A program made the position numbers and the translations under genes. This document shows, one piece after another, positions 9,746-18,670 of a stretch of 31,014 bases of DNA. Position 1 is the first letter of the stretch. Each line of letters opens with the position of its first letter. The notes below the pieces were generated by a model. The model had not been told where the DNA came from, searched no databases, and saw only the letters and a list, made by a program, of their open reading frames with translations. Origin of the DNA: Chara braunii (taxonomy: Eukaryota > Streptophyta > Charophyceae > Charales > Characeae); NCBI GenBank assembly GCA_003427395.1, contig BFEA01000160.1, forward strand, positions 816,225-847,238. The letters run 5' to 3'.

Positions 9746-10203
9746 ATCCAGCGGCCTAGCTCAGTTGGTTAGGCACACAAGTGGCATTCAGGAGGTTGTG
9801 GGTTCAAGCCCCACTCCGCCTGCGGCGCACTTAGTGCCAATGGATTGTGATAGTCCTCTGATACCCCTCGTCGGTATTAGGGGTGTCTATGACCAACACG
9901 GGTGTGAGTGCGAGCGCGAGTGGCTTGTGTGTGGTGTGTGGGAGAGTGTTGGCAATAGCCTCTGCTCAGTCTGCTGCTACTCGATGATGGGTGGGGGACG
10001 ATGAGAAAGGGAGGCGCAGCTACTGGCAAAATACTCGGTCTTTGTGTTAGTTGGACCCCCACCGGCTGACTACCGCTGTTGGGGCGGGGGGCAACATGAT
10101 TTACCTCATTTGCGACGCCCTATGCTTGCAGCGCTCCCCTCTATATAGTCTTAGGAGCAAAAGGAATTTGAGAGAAGAACATAGTGTAGTTAAAAAGAAG
10201 AAA
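9746..10203 (+). mobile_element. tRNA-derived SINE, about 458 bp
   Basis: The head (9750-9821) is tRNA-like: pol III A box TAGCTCAGTTGG at 9757-9768, B box GGTTCAAGCCC at 9801-9811, and a perfect 5-bp T stem GTGGG/CCCAC with a 7-nt loop. The acceptor and anticodon stems do not fold, so this is not a working tRNA. A roughly 380-bp unrelated body follows and ends in an A-rich tail (AGTTAAAAAGAAGAAAAAAA). The unit lies between 13-bp direct repeats AAAATGAGCTCAT (9733-9745) and AAAATGACCTCAT (10204-10216), one mismatch. Head, body, tail and target duplication are the standard plan of a SINE. Its family is not one I can name. Confidence 0.75.
9757..9811 (+). promoter_or_regulatory. internal RNA polymerase III A and B boxes
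   Basis: A box 9757-9768 fits TRGCNNAGYNGG; B box 9801-9811 fits GGTTCRANYCC. Start-to-start spacing is 44 bp, within the normal range for tRNA-type promoters. Confidence 0.75.
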
Positions 10204-10295
10204 AAAATGACCTCATCATTTAATAGGTAAAATATAAAAAAGTTAATTAAAACAATAAATTTAAAAAAAAAATGAGGACCCCAAAGATCTTGTAG

Positions 10296-10296
<1 letters not shown>

Positions 10297-10372
<76 letters not shown>
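10297..10372. repeat. (AC)n followed by A44
   Basis: An AC tract to 10328 runs directly into about 44 A residues. It may be a retroposon tail, but no body or target duplication was found. Downstream to about 11150 I see no gene; several frames of 80-126 codons have no domain. Confidence 0.9.
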
Positions 10373-10373
<1 letters not shown>

Positions 10374-11206
10374 CAGTGCAGCTTGCAATGCCTTGCATAA
10401 AATTAAAAGGAAACACTACCTTTAAGCCACTAGTCTGTTGGAGCCTCTCTTTTGCGATGCGAATGTCTGCCATGCGCCAACCGGCGAGGGAAGAAAATCC
10501 CAAAACAGGTTTAATTTACATTTTCAGCTCCTATTCAGATCAGATTCTGCACTTTTCTATAGAAACCCCTTGGAAGTTCAAGTTGTTTGTGCATGACTCT
10601 GCAGGTGGCTGGGGGTGTGGGAACGGGCAAAAGGAGAATCATGACCAGATCTGCTTCATACTCCTGAGAATGTGTGCAAGCCGTCTCACGAACATGCTGC
10701 CGTATTCTTCCCAATACAACCACTATGGGCTCAACCATCCGTCCTGTACCCATTGAAGCTAACAGTAGACTCAGTACCCATGCGTCCTGTAAATTTGTCC
10801 TCATGGATGTCAGACTCTTCTGTTCGAGGCGAGAAGGTGCACAGTTGAAGCAGCTCACATCATGGAAAGCCAGAGCCAGAGGCCCAGAGGCATGTGCTCA
10901 CCACAACTTGCCAGGAAGGGCTGTGATGCTTAGCCAACCTGTATATATTGTGTAGCAATCAAATGGGTGTCTTCTGTTCGAGTCTTCAAGACGATATAAA
11001 TTATGTAAACAACTTGTATCAAGTTGTATGAGAAAGAAAGGAAGAACAATTTGAAAGAAAAAGAGATGAAATCGCACAGAAAATCAACGCCATTCGATTG
11101 TTGAGATCAGCTCTTCAATCATTTGATGATAGCAATGAAATGGCTCAAGACAGGAACAGTAAAAGGGAGATGGAGGAAAGAGGAGGGGAAGGGGGGGAGA
11201 GAGACA

Positions 11207-11290
11207 CACAGACAGAAGACGTATATTCAGGTATACATAGAGACCGACAGACAGATGCATTGGACAGACAGACAGACAGACAGATGGGAA
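11207..11290. repeat. (GACA)n microsatellite
   Basis: Clustered GACA/CAGA tetramers, including six in a row near 11259-11283. Confidence 0.85.
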
Positions 11291-11635
11291 GATCAACAGG
11301 CAGGTTGTAGTGCCAGTAAGACAGACTCTGAGGTGACGAGGAGGCCAGCTGGCTGAGCTGCGCAAACAATTACCAGAAACAAATAACTTGAGAATTTTTC
11401 AATGCAAGAAACAAGTTAAACACAAATTGTAAGGAAAGGAAGAAATTGAAGAAGAGACAGATTCTGAAATGGAGTATCAGCCACCTGTTAAAACAAAAAA
11501 AGGAGTATCGGCCACTCAATAGGAAACTCAAATGTTGTGTTGACTTCTACCTCAGACACGCACTGTCTCGACAGAGAATTGAAACATACGCATTCAAGCC
11601 CGCCTTCCTGGCTGGCACAGAATCTGTCACAATCT

Positions 11636-11670
11636 TTCTCTCTCTCTCTCTCNNNNNNNNNNNNNNNNNN

Positions 11671-11724
<54 letters not shown>

Positions 11725-11758
11725 ACACACACACACACACATACGCACACACACACAG
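11636..11758. repeat. (CT)n, assembly gap and (CA)n
   Basis: A CT tract runs into 18 N (11653-11670), followed by about 85 bp of CA repeat. The gap size is nominal; the repeat probably broke the assembly. From 11760 to 12105 nothing is recognisable. Confidence 0.95.
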
Positions 11759-12109
11759 AAAAAAGGGCAGTTGCTTCACAGTTTGACAGCCTGAGGTCAA
11801 CTTCGTAGAGGCGAAGTTGTCATCACAGTGCAGCTTCAGGAAAGAGTAAACAGATGAAAAAATGATAATGTAAAATAAAAGAACAAGGAAAGAACTGATT
11901 TCAGAGAACTGTGACATGACCCGAAATCTATCAGGCTCGAAATCATTCCATAAGGGGCCATATAGGAGGGCGTCTTTTGTATTGAATTTCACGGGCGTCC
12001 ATGTATGTCTGTTTTCATGTTTGCGGCAAGATTGTTTAAACGGTAGCCAACTGGCAGCAGTGGAAGAGAACCTTTTCCTTGTTTATCGGTCATTAGACCC
12101 CATCCATGC

Positions 12110-12394
12110 ATCCCCAGATCTCTCTACAAAGCCTCATGTTCCTGACTAAGCAGGTTACAGGACAAATACCCCAGCTCCGGCCAGCATCGTTAAGCCCGGT
12201 CTCACGCCCCGACATACTAGGCTACAGAGCAGCGCCACCCACCCGGCTCCGACCTTCGTTGTCATGGCGACAGCCCCCAGTCAGCCACTAGATTGCCTTC
12301 CATCCTCGACAGATCCCCAGATCTCTCTACAAAGCCTCATGTTCCTGACTAAGCAGGTTACAGGGCAAATACCCCAGCTCCGGCCAGCATCGTT
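12110..12394. repeat. 82-bp direct repeat pair
   Basis: Positions 12110-12191 and 12313-12394 are identical but for one base (GACA versus GGCA). A diverged version of the 3' half (GGCTACAG..CGGCTCCGACCTTCGT) lies between them near 12220-12262. A further partial copy (GGTTACAGGGCAA..CCCCAGCTCCGGCCAGCGTCGT) is at about 17024-17068. This is a dispersed repeat module of unknown class. Confidence 0.85.
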
Positions 12395-13010
12395 CTGGCA
12401 TCAACTAACCTAGAGTACTAAACATCACAGCTTGATCCTAAGCCGGTTAGGTCAATATGACCCCTGAAATCCTGGATGTGGTATCTGTAGAACCTGAGGA
12501 GTCCATGATAATCATTGCTGAGAATTAACAATGGTTAGTGTAGCACTACCCTCGGCGTGGATCTTTAAAGACAGCCGTCTGTCTCCCAGCGGTGAGCGTA
12601 CTAGCACAAAGACTAAGAATTACTGATTGTCTTCAATAAAGAGTAGATATGGTAGGATATTTATTCCCCCCTCTCCTTCTCGCCCTGTCCCTACGGTGCC
12701 TCCACCGAGAAGGGCCGCCCTAATTACAGAGGCTCCTCATCGGCCCCAGCTTGGGACAGACCCACTCCCCCCCCCAACTTTTCCACAAAGGCATCCACTT
12801 CCCACCAAAAGTATGCCTCTGCCAGCCCCTTGCCCTTATCTGCCACCGCTGAGATATGATGTCGAACCATCCATCTACCCCAGCCCCAGAACAAAGCAAA
12901 CCACAAGATCTGCCTGTACCCCCTCCAGGACATTCACCTCCCACCTTGTGTGTGTGGGGGGGAGGGGTACAAGAAACTTGTGGTTGGTAGGGCCGAACGG
13001 TTCGGGCTGC
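12395..13010. other. no gene recognised; C-rich tract
   Basis: A C/CT-rich stretch at 12660-12950 keeps several frames open on both strands as proline- or glycine-rich peptides. None has a domain, and the longest plus frame runs on into the element at 13015. Confidence 0.4.
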
Positions 13011-13014
13011 TTGA

Positions 13015-13165
13015 ACCACCAGTACTTCCTAAAGTCGTGCCCATTAACAAGCCACAATTTTAGGAAATGTACAAGCCACTACAGGAGCGCCCAAATTCAT
13101 CCGACTAGAAATGTTTCTACTCTATTTTTTTCCCACGGCCGATAGCTGGACCAAGTACTGCTGGT
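13015..13165. mobile_element. TTAA-bounded MITE-like element A4 (151 bp)
   Basis: The left end ACCACCAGTACTT follows TTGA (13011-13014). The right end, read inversely, is ACCAGCAGTACTTGG and is followed by TTAA (13166-13169). Its termini match those of the 4469-4615 element, while its interior is unrelated. Confidence 0.65.
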
Positions 13166-13400
13166 TTAACGGGTAGTTCATCGTTCGAAGGGAGCAGTTG
13201 ACTCACATACAAATTGGCCTCATGGGCTCCTATGGAGACTGCATGGGTAGGTGGGAAATTGCATCGTAGGTAGAAATACTACCTGGGGTAGTCCAAGCAG
13301 TTAGAGTCTGCCCGAAACACTTCCAGGTGTGAGTCGATGCTTGTCTCATGGAATAGGACCACCTAGCTGGCTGGTCGTCTCTAGGCAGTGTATCGACATT

Positions 13401-13498
13401 GGGGTACACCCATAGCCATGTCATCAAGGTCCTCGGGCCCACCAGGGACCAGGAAAGGGGTACACCCATAGCCATGTCATCAAGGTCCTCGGGCCCAC
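13401..13498. repeat. 42-bp exact direct repeat, period 56
   Basis: GGGGTACACCCATAGCCATG and the following 22 bp occur identically at 13401-13442 and 13457-13498. Sequence from 13170 to 13400 shows no gene. Confidence 0.9.
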
Positions 13499-13654
13499 AC
13501 GAGAAACTTCAGAGTCAGACAAAATTCGGAAAATAATTTATTTTAGGCAGCCCTCAATTCGGCACCTGCACAGTGAACCCCCCAGTTTCCCCTGAGGCAG
13601 TCAATGCTGGTAGGAAGCCCCGTCCTTTTCTCACAATTTTCTCAATCATTATAG

Positions 13655-13805
13655 TTTCCAAGGGGACGCTGGACCGGCTTTCCAGCAGGTGTAGCTCCCC
13701 ACCAATAGAGTGGAGCACCGTAACCTGTACTACGGGAGGATGCTTTTATCACCTTCCCTAGTGATGCGGATTGGTTTGAAAAACAAAAAAAAACAAAAAA
13801 AAAAA
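13655..13805 (+). mobile_element. SINE-like retroposon, T-arm family, copy 2
   Basis: It begins near TTTCCAAGGGGACGCTGG and ends in an A-rich tail (13779-13805). The head contains CTGGA-CCGGCTT-TCCAG, a 5-bp stem with a 7-nt loop like a tRNA T arm. This is followed by AGCTCCCCACCAATAGAG and GGGAGGATGCTTTTATCACC. Related copies lie at 8670 (+), 15434 (-) and 16516 (-). No target duplication was found here. Confidence 0.6.
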
Positions 13806-14270
13806 CATTGACGCACAAAGAGGAGCTTTAAACATGAACAAAGAATTTAGGACATGAAGAATGTAAGACTAGGAAGCATTAAATTTTGAAGATTGAGGTG
13901 ATTGAAATGTGATGACGGAGTTTTGGATGTGGCTATATAGATAAGTTATTGAAACAATACCATCAGAAGAAATGTAGTTAAGAAATCAAGAGTATTAAAG
14001 ATTTGAAGCATAGATTCAAGGATTTGAATATATTAGCGATTTACTGGGATATTAGGAGCTTGATGGTTAGGTGGATGATAGGTGGATGATAGGTTGATGA
14101 TAAGGTGGATAGTTAGTCTGATTATGACAGAATGTATTAGGTTTAGTTGAATATCAATTAGAATTTTACACTAAAGACTAACAACTTCAAAATTAGGAAT
14201 TCCTAATTCATCATATTCATAGAAATTGAAAAACATGCAAGATCCTAAACAGGAAGAAACATGAGATGCA
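13806..14270. other. AT-rich, no gene recognised
   Basis: AT-rich DNA with a short GGTGGATGATA repeat near 14070-14110. No coding signal. Confidence 0.5.
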
Positions 14271-14272
14271 GC

Positions 14273-14452
14273 TGCCCCCCCCCCAGGCCCTCATTTCCCT
14301 CAAACACCTAACAATCCCACCACCTCACCCATTCTCACGTCTCCTCTCTCCCTCCTTCACCCCCTCCCCTCTACATATCCCGCCCCCTCCCTCACCCTTC
14401 CCTTCTCCACTTCCTCCCATTGTCACCCCACTTCTCCCATTTCTTTCCCCAG
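14273..14452. repeat. C/CT-rich pyrimidine tract
   Basis: About 180 bp of almost pure pyrimidine clusters, starting with a run of C and ending in a splice-acceptor-like TTTCCCCAG. It could be an intron end or simple low-complexity sequence. Confidence 0.6.
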
Positions 14453-14498
14453 GGGAGGAGAACGACGCTTCAAAGAACGAAGCAGAGGCAAGGAGTGA

Positions 14499-14717
14499 AC
14501 AACGCGAGTGAGCGGAGAACGAGGAGAGGGGCAGGGGAGAAGAGAAAAAGGAGATGAAGCAGGAGGGAGAGAAGGGGGAAAGAAAGAACTTGAAGCCAAG
14601 TCCAGAAGGGGAAGGCCTCCAAAGTTTAACCCGTTTCTTCCAAAAAACAATGAAGATGATGATGATGACAGTGATGATGATGAAGATTACCACCGTTGTC
14701 GCCAGTTCTCCTTTCAA
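14499..14717 (+). CDS. possible exon: AT-hook plus Asp-rich run
   Basis: This frame reads as basic/Gly/Glu-rich sequence, then SRRGRPPKFNPF (AT-hook core RRGRPPK at 14604-14624), then a run of Asp, and ends at a strong 5' splice site CAA|GTAAGT (donor GT at 14718). A long pyrimidine tract and a good 3' splice site TTTCCCCAG|GGG end at 14452. However, the AT-hook frame has TGA at 14496-14498, just inside that exon, and no ATG follows in frame. Either the exon starts at a weaker acceptor, or the gene is broken, or the similarity is compositional. AT hooks bind the minor groove of AT-rich DNA in chromatin proteins. Treat this as a candidate only. Confidence 0.25.
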
Positions 14718-15013
14718 GTAAGTAGGCAGTCGACAAACTACCAGTATGCTGAAGTTGAAAGCCGACGAATTCGAAGAGAAAGTTCCACCCTGTGAAGCAA
14801 GCATCCTCAGTGCTGACTCTACTCTCACTCCCACCCACCCCATAGAGTCACATTGAAGGTACCAACGCTTGAAAGTTGACACCACAATCACCGCACCACC
14901 AACCCCCCATCTCTGCCTGCGCCAACCTGCAACGCCACGAGATTGGCACAAAACAGAACAACTTGTAAAGGTCAATCACCTCATTGTCTCCCTCCATTCT
15001 AGCAACAAGGAAC

Positions 15014-15104
15014 GTTGCCATACTCCCTCATTTCCCCTGCTGACTTGGCAGCACAGCAGCACTCAGCCCTAATGTCGGCAGGGGAAATGAGGGAGTATGG
15101 CAAC
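15014..15104. repeat. 27-bp perfect inverted repeat beside the adapter
   Basis: 15014-15040 and 15078-15104 are exact inverse complements (GTTGCCATACTCCCTCATTT and 7 more bases). It lies directly left of the sequencing adapter and is probably part of the same assembly error. Confidence 0.8.
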
Positions 15105-15112
15105 ATTGGGAC

Positions 15113-15150
15113 CTGTCTCTTATACACATCTAGATGTGTATAAGAGACAG
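15113..15150. other. Nextera mate-pair junction adapter (artefact)
   Basis: CTGTCTCTTATACACATCT (15113-15131) is followed immediately by its inverse complement AGATGTGTATAAGAGACAG (15132-15150). These are the two 19-bp Tn5 mosaic ends that form the Illumina Nextera mate-pair circularisation junction. It is not genomic. On the minus strand it translates to the well-known artefact peptide VSYTHLDVYKRQ. Confidence 0.97.
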
Positions 15151-15234
15151 CTGCTGACTTGGCAGCACAACAGCCAATCGCCAAAATAAAAGAGGAATGT
15201 TGATGACACTCCCCTCCCCGTTATTCCAATGTCA

Positions 15235-15395
15235 CTCAGCAAGCTAGTGCAGCAAGCCGCGCAGCAAGCGAGCCAGCAAGTGAGCCATGCAGCAAGAAAG
15301 TGAGCCGCGCAGCAAGAAAGCGAGACGCGCAGCAAGAAAGCGAGTAGTGCAACAAGCCAGCAAGCCACGCAGCAAGCAAGCAAAATGCGCAGCTT
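15235..15395. repeat. 20-bp minisatellite
   Basis: Tandem units of the form GCAGCAAGAAAGCGAGACGC, five regular copies from about 15292 with more diverged copies to the left. All frames stay open for about 60-85 codons as a consequence. Confidence 0.85.
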
Positions 15396-15433
15396 CTGTC
15401 CTTCCTTTTCGAGAAAGGTGTACGCCCATGGCC

Positions 15434-15590
15434 TTTTTTTTTGTTGTTGTTGAAAATAGCCCCTGCGTAAGCCCTCTATCCCGGCGGTGGTAAGAGAACC
15501 ATCAGCATTGAGGTCTTATCTGTTGGGGCTGCGCCATCTACTGGTGGGGAGCGGCACCTGCTGGGAACCGAACCCAGCGTCCCATTGAAA
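15434..15590 (-). mobile_element. SINE-like retroposon, T-arm family, copy 3
   Basis: In minus orientation: GGGACGCTGGGTTCGGTTCC, then CAGCAGGTGCCGCTCCCCACC, a diverged body, and an A-rich tail (plus-strand T/G tract at 15434-15451). The head keeps the stem CTGGG/CCCAG with loop TTCGGTT, the closest in the family to a real TΨC arm and pol III B box. Confidence 0.6.
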
Positions 15591-16116
15591 CATCTTGAGG
15601 CACAGGTTTGCTTGTTTGTAATCCTAGGTGTGCAATGACATCAGGATTTGAGCTCAAGATCTGTTTATCAACATCATTCAGTCTATACAAAAAAAAGGGT
15701 CTACAATGTGGTTATACCATGCCAGATTATGAATAACTCATGTCCAACAATTGAACAGAAATTTAAATTTCTGGTGGTAAATGGAAAACCCATGGGAGAA
15801 CAAGTGGATGGAAAAGCAAACGTGCGGTGACTAGGTCCGATGGCAGTGTGTTATTCATTTCTGGCCATAGATTGTGACCCCGGCCGTCTATTGTATTTGA
15901 TAATGGAATAAATGTGTTTTGAGAAAAGAAGAAGAAAAGAGGGGGGAACTATCGAATACAACTGGTAGGTAGAAAATTTTGCAGAGGATAAAAGCATCTT
16001 TAGGAAGCAAGAAAAAACACCTTGGGCGGAAAAAAAAGAAAAGGTAAAGCAGAGAAAGTAAGGAGTCTGTGAATATCACAATGAGATAGGTGGAACAAAA
16101 GCAAGACTGACACAAG
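15591..16116. other. no gene recognised
   Basis: AT-rich DNA with short A-rich runs. No domain-bearing frame. Confidence 0.4.
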
Positions 16117-16134
16117 TTGGAAGAGCGATTGTTG

Positions 16135-16455
16135 ATGAAAGTTTTGTTCCCAGATGCTGACGAGCTCGATTGTGATAGTAGAAATCCTTATGCTCCTCAA
16201 AATGGTGTTTACAACCTCTTATGGGAGCAGAGAAACATATTATGGACTAGAAAGGAACATGAGAGTCATCAATGGTTTACAACTTTACATATTATCCTGA
16301 ACTGGGGAAACACTCGAATATACTCGAGATTCAACAATGACATAGACTCGATGTTGATTCAGCTTGTTAATCAGTCTACGCACTTGGAGACAATTTTTTT
16401 TGTATCCTCTATCACAGAAGAACTCCACCTAATTGGATTGAATTCATATCTTTAA
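16135..16455 (+). CDS. small hypothetical open frame, 106 aa
   Basis: The frame is open from a TTG at 16117; the first ATG is at 16135 and the stop at 16453-16455. The composition is balanced (mixed hydrophobic and charged residues, several Trp), unlike the repeat-driven frames nearby. I recognise no domain. No splice signals or upstream context support it, and it ends just before a retroposon insertion at 16516. It could be a decayed transposon fragment or chance. Confidence 0.15.
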   Translation: MKVLFPDADELDCDSRNPYAPQNGVYNLLWEQRNILWTRKEHESHQWFTTLHIILNWGNTRIYSRFNNDIDSMLIQLVNQSTHLETIFFVSSITEELHLIGLNSYL

Positions 16456-16515
16456 ATGAATTCTGTAATATGCACTGCTATCTGCTAGAGATAGTCCATT
16501 GGTCAAGACTCACAG

Positions 16516-16668
16516 ATTTTTTTATTTTTATTTTTTAAACAAAAACCGGACCGAAAGTACTGAGAGACGTGGTAAGAGCATCCCCTCCTAGTATTTCATC
16601 CAGTTGCTCCGATCTATTTTTGTGGGGAGCTTAACCTGCTGGAAAGCGGGTCCAGCGTCCCATTTGAC
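16516..16668 (-). mobile_element. SINE-like retroposon, T-arm family, copy 4
   Basis: In minus orientation: GGGACGCTGGACCCGCTTTC, CAGCAGGTTAAGCTCCCCAC, ..GGGGATGCTCTTACCACG.. and an A-rich tail at the left edge. The head stem is CTGGA/TCCAG with a 7-nt loop, as in the 13.66-kb copy. Confidence 0.6.
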
Positions 16669-16682
16669 AAGAGAACAAAATA

Positions 16683-16709
16683 GTTTTTTTTTTTTTTTTT
16701 TTTTTTTTC
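16683..16709. repeat. poly(T), about 27 bp
   Basis: Uninterrupted T tract. It may be the tail of a minus-strand retroposon, but no body was identified. From here to 17580 no gene is recognised; a partial copy of the 12.1-kb repeat lies at 17024-17068. Confidence 0.85.
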
Positions 16710-17579
16710 CACCAACAGTCCTCTTTACCACACTCCGGCAAGACTTACTGCAGCAAAGCCACCATCTCTACTGCTGCTATGCCCTATTTCTGTCCTACCA
16801 GCTAGCCCCTTCACTAGCAGGACGCATGATACCTTTCTCTCTCTCACCTCAATCCCTTTCCTACCCGTTACTCAAAAAAAATACGGGAATAGACTGCAGA
16901 AGTCCTACAAAAGCCCCAAATCCCGCAAAATCCCGCAAAATCCCTAGCAAAAACTTCCAAGGATCTCCAACACTGTCCTACTCCCTGCCAGGCTTTCCAG
17001 GCCTCACACCCCCCATCCTGCTGGGTTACAGGGCAACACAACTCACCCCAGCTCCGGCCAGCGTCGTCCCTTTAGAACAAAATAGTTACTTGATGATGTA
17101 GATAGTTTCAGTTGCCCTAGGCCGTACTGCCCCTTAGTAACTTTGTTACTGCTACCTATTCACGCATCTATGGGGCGCCTGATCTTGATATAGATTCTAA
17201 TAACTGACTTGCAATTGATTAGGAACGAAAAGTATGGTCACATTTCTTGATCTTTGCCAAACAAGCTCAGCGGAATCAAACAGTGGGAGGGTGGGGGGAA
17301 AGGGTCTGGGAAATCAGACCGAGGGCGAAGGGGAATGGCAGGATCCACATTAGTCCATTCGTGGAAGGTCAGGTGATAGTCCCTCTCAAAATCCTCTCTT
17401 TGGTCTTCCCTGTTTTCTCTCACCACTCCAAATAACTTTGCATATCTTACCCCCCTGAGGCCCCCCTAGCCAAGCGTCACTGAATTGTTAAATGCGTTGT
17501 AGGATTTTTTTTTTGGAAGATAAAACTTGGATCTTTTCTTTAATTTCCCCCCATTGGGCTATGATAGTTGTTTGTACTT

Positions 17580-18670
17580 GCAGTTAAATAGAATCTGTAA
17601 AATTTGGACCATCCAGCTTTGCTCCCTCCATTTCTAAAGTACATCGCCGTCTCCAAAGGGCCCATAGAATGACCCTTCTTCCTGTAATAAACAAGCTATG
17701 TGCGAAGTCATTAAGATGTTCCAAAGACCATGTCTCACATAGTAGAGCCCTCCAATCCCAGGGGCAGTTCATAGAGGGGGTTAAAGATCTCCATATCCTG
17801 TTCCACCATCTTCATAGCCATACCGCTCCTGGACATTGAAGAAAATATGCTCAATCGTTTCGAGAATGTCTCGAGAGGGAAAAGTTGTTGAACATGATTT
17901 ACACCAAGGAAGTGCCTCTCTCCTCTAGCGTAGACATGTCTATAGGCCAGTCATTTGTGGGGAGACATCGGTGGTCGATCTGCCATTGTAACGAGGCTAC
18001 CTTTGCGGATTTGCATTTTATAGTTTTGAACCATTTGATCTTCCTAAGTGTTTCCTTGCATACATTTAACTGTTTCATCCATCTACCATCCACCCTCTAC
18101 TTAATTTCAGTCTTGGTCTCAACAAGAGTTAAGTTGATTTAATTGTCAGTGTTTGAAAAAAATGGGTACAATTTCCTTGTTTCCCAAGTGGAACTGTCCA
18201 TACCCATGAGAGAGGGTCCAAAGCTAGTTTGTTTATTCCACATGCAGGCTTAAAGGCCAGTCGGCGGTCTTTGCATTTCAACACTTCGATTCTAAACACT
18301 TGTTTAGATTGGACCCAAATGGTTTCATTTGTTTGACTTTCCTGCAACCAATTGTTATGCTTAATAGTGAATAAGTCGTCATTAACCGCCACCACATTAC
18401 CCACATGTAGTGGGTCTCCTTAGATACCTACCCAATCGCTCTCTTTGAGTTGTGGGCCTTTCCTAAGGATCCTGAACCATTCTATGGAGATAGATTCAAT
18501 ATTTTTATCTAGTACTCATGTCGATCCTCTACAATAACGCAAAGTAGGCAAGAGGTCTGTGTCAGAGTACCAGTCTCTAGTTTCTGGATTCCAAATGTCA
18601 CAGATTGACATGTTGTACGCTTGTTTTCTACTTGGTCAGTGATCCACTCAACATTGTTGCGCCACATCGT
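17580..18670 (-). pseudogene. decayed LINE-type retrotransposon C-terminus with zf-RVT finger
   Basis: Read on the minus strand, fragments in order are: IEWFRILRKGPQ..DWVGI-stop-GDPLHVGNVVAV (18500-18390), a frame to 18129, then KIKWFKTIKC..LQWQIDHRCLPTNDW (18093-17899). Next comes WCKSC (two Cys codons at 17903-17901 and 17894-17892) and ETIEHIFF (17861-17838). After a frameshift follow CP.AVW-stop-RWWNRIW and CPWDWRALL to 17584. CX2C followed by TIEH and CP, with a Trp-rich tail, is the zf-RVT zinc-binding domain found after the reverse transcriptase of plant non-LTR retrotransposons. It is broken by at least two frameshifts and two stops, so it is not functional. The RT catalytic core is not visible; the region above 18530 is assigned weakly. 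Confidence 0.65.

Noticed and set aside
9750-9821. Functional tRNA gene
   Set aside because: Only the T arm and pol III boxes are good; acceptor stem has several mismatches and no anticodon stem forms. Better explained as the head of a SINE.
12627-13145. 172-codon Pro-rich plus-strand frame
   Set aside because: C-rich low-complexity sequence that continues into a mobile element; opposite-strand frames over the same tract are equally long.
14999-15184. 61-codon minus-strand frame
   Set aside because: It contains VSYTHLDVYKRQ, the translation of a sequencing adapter.
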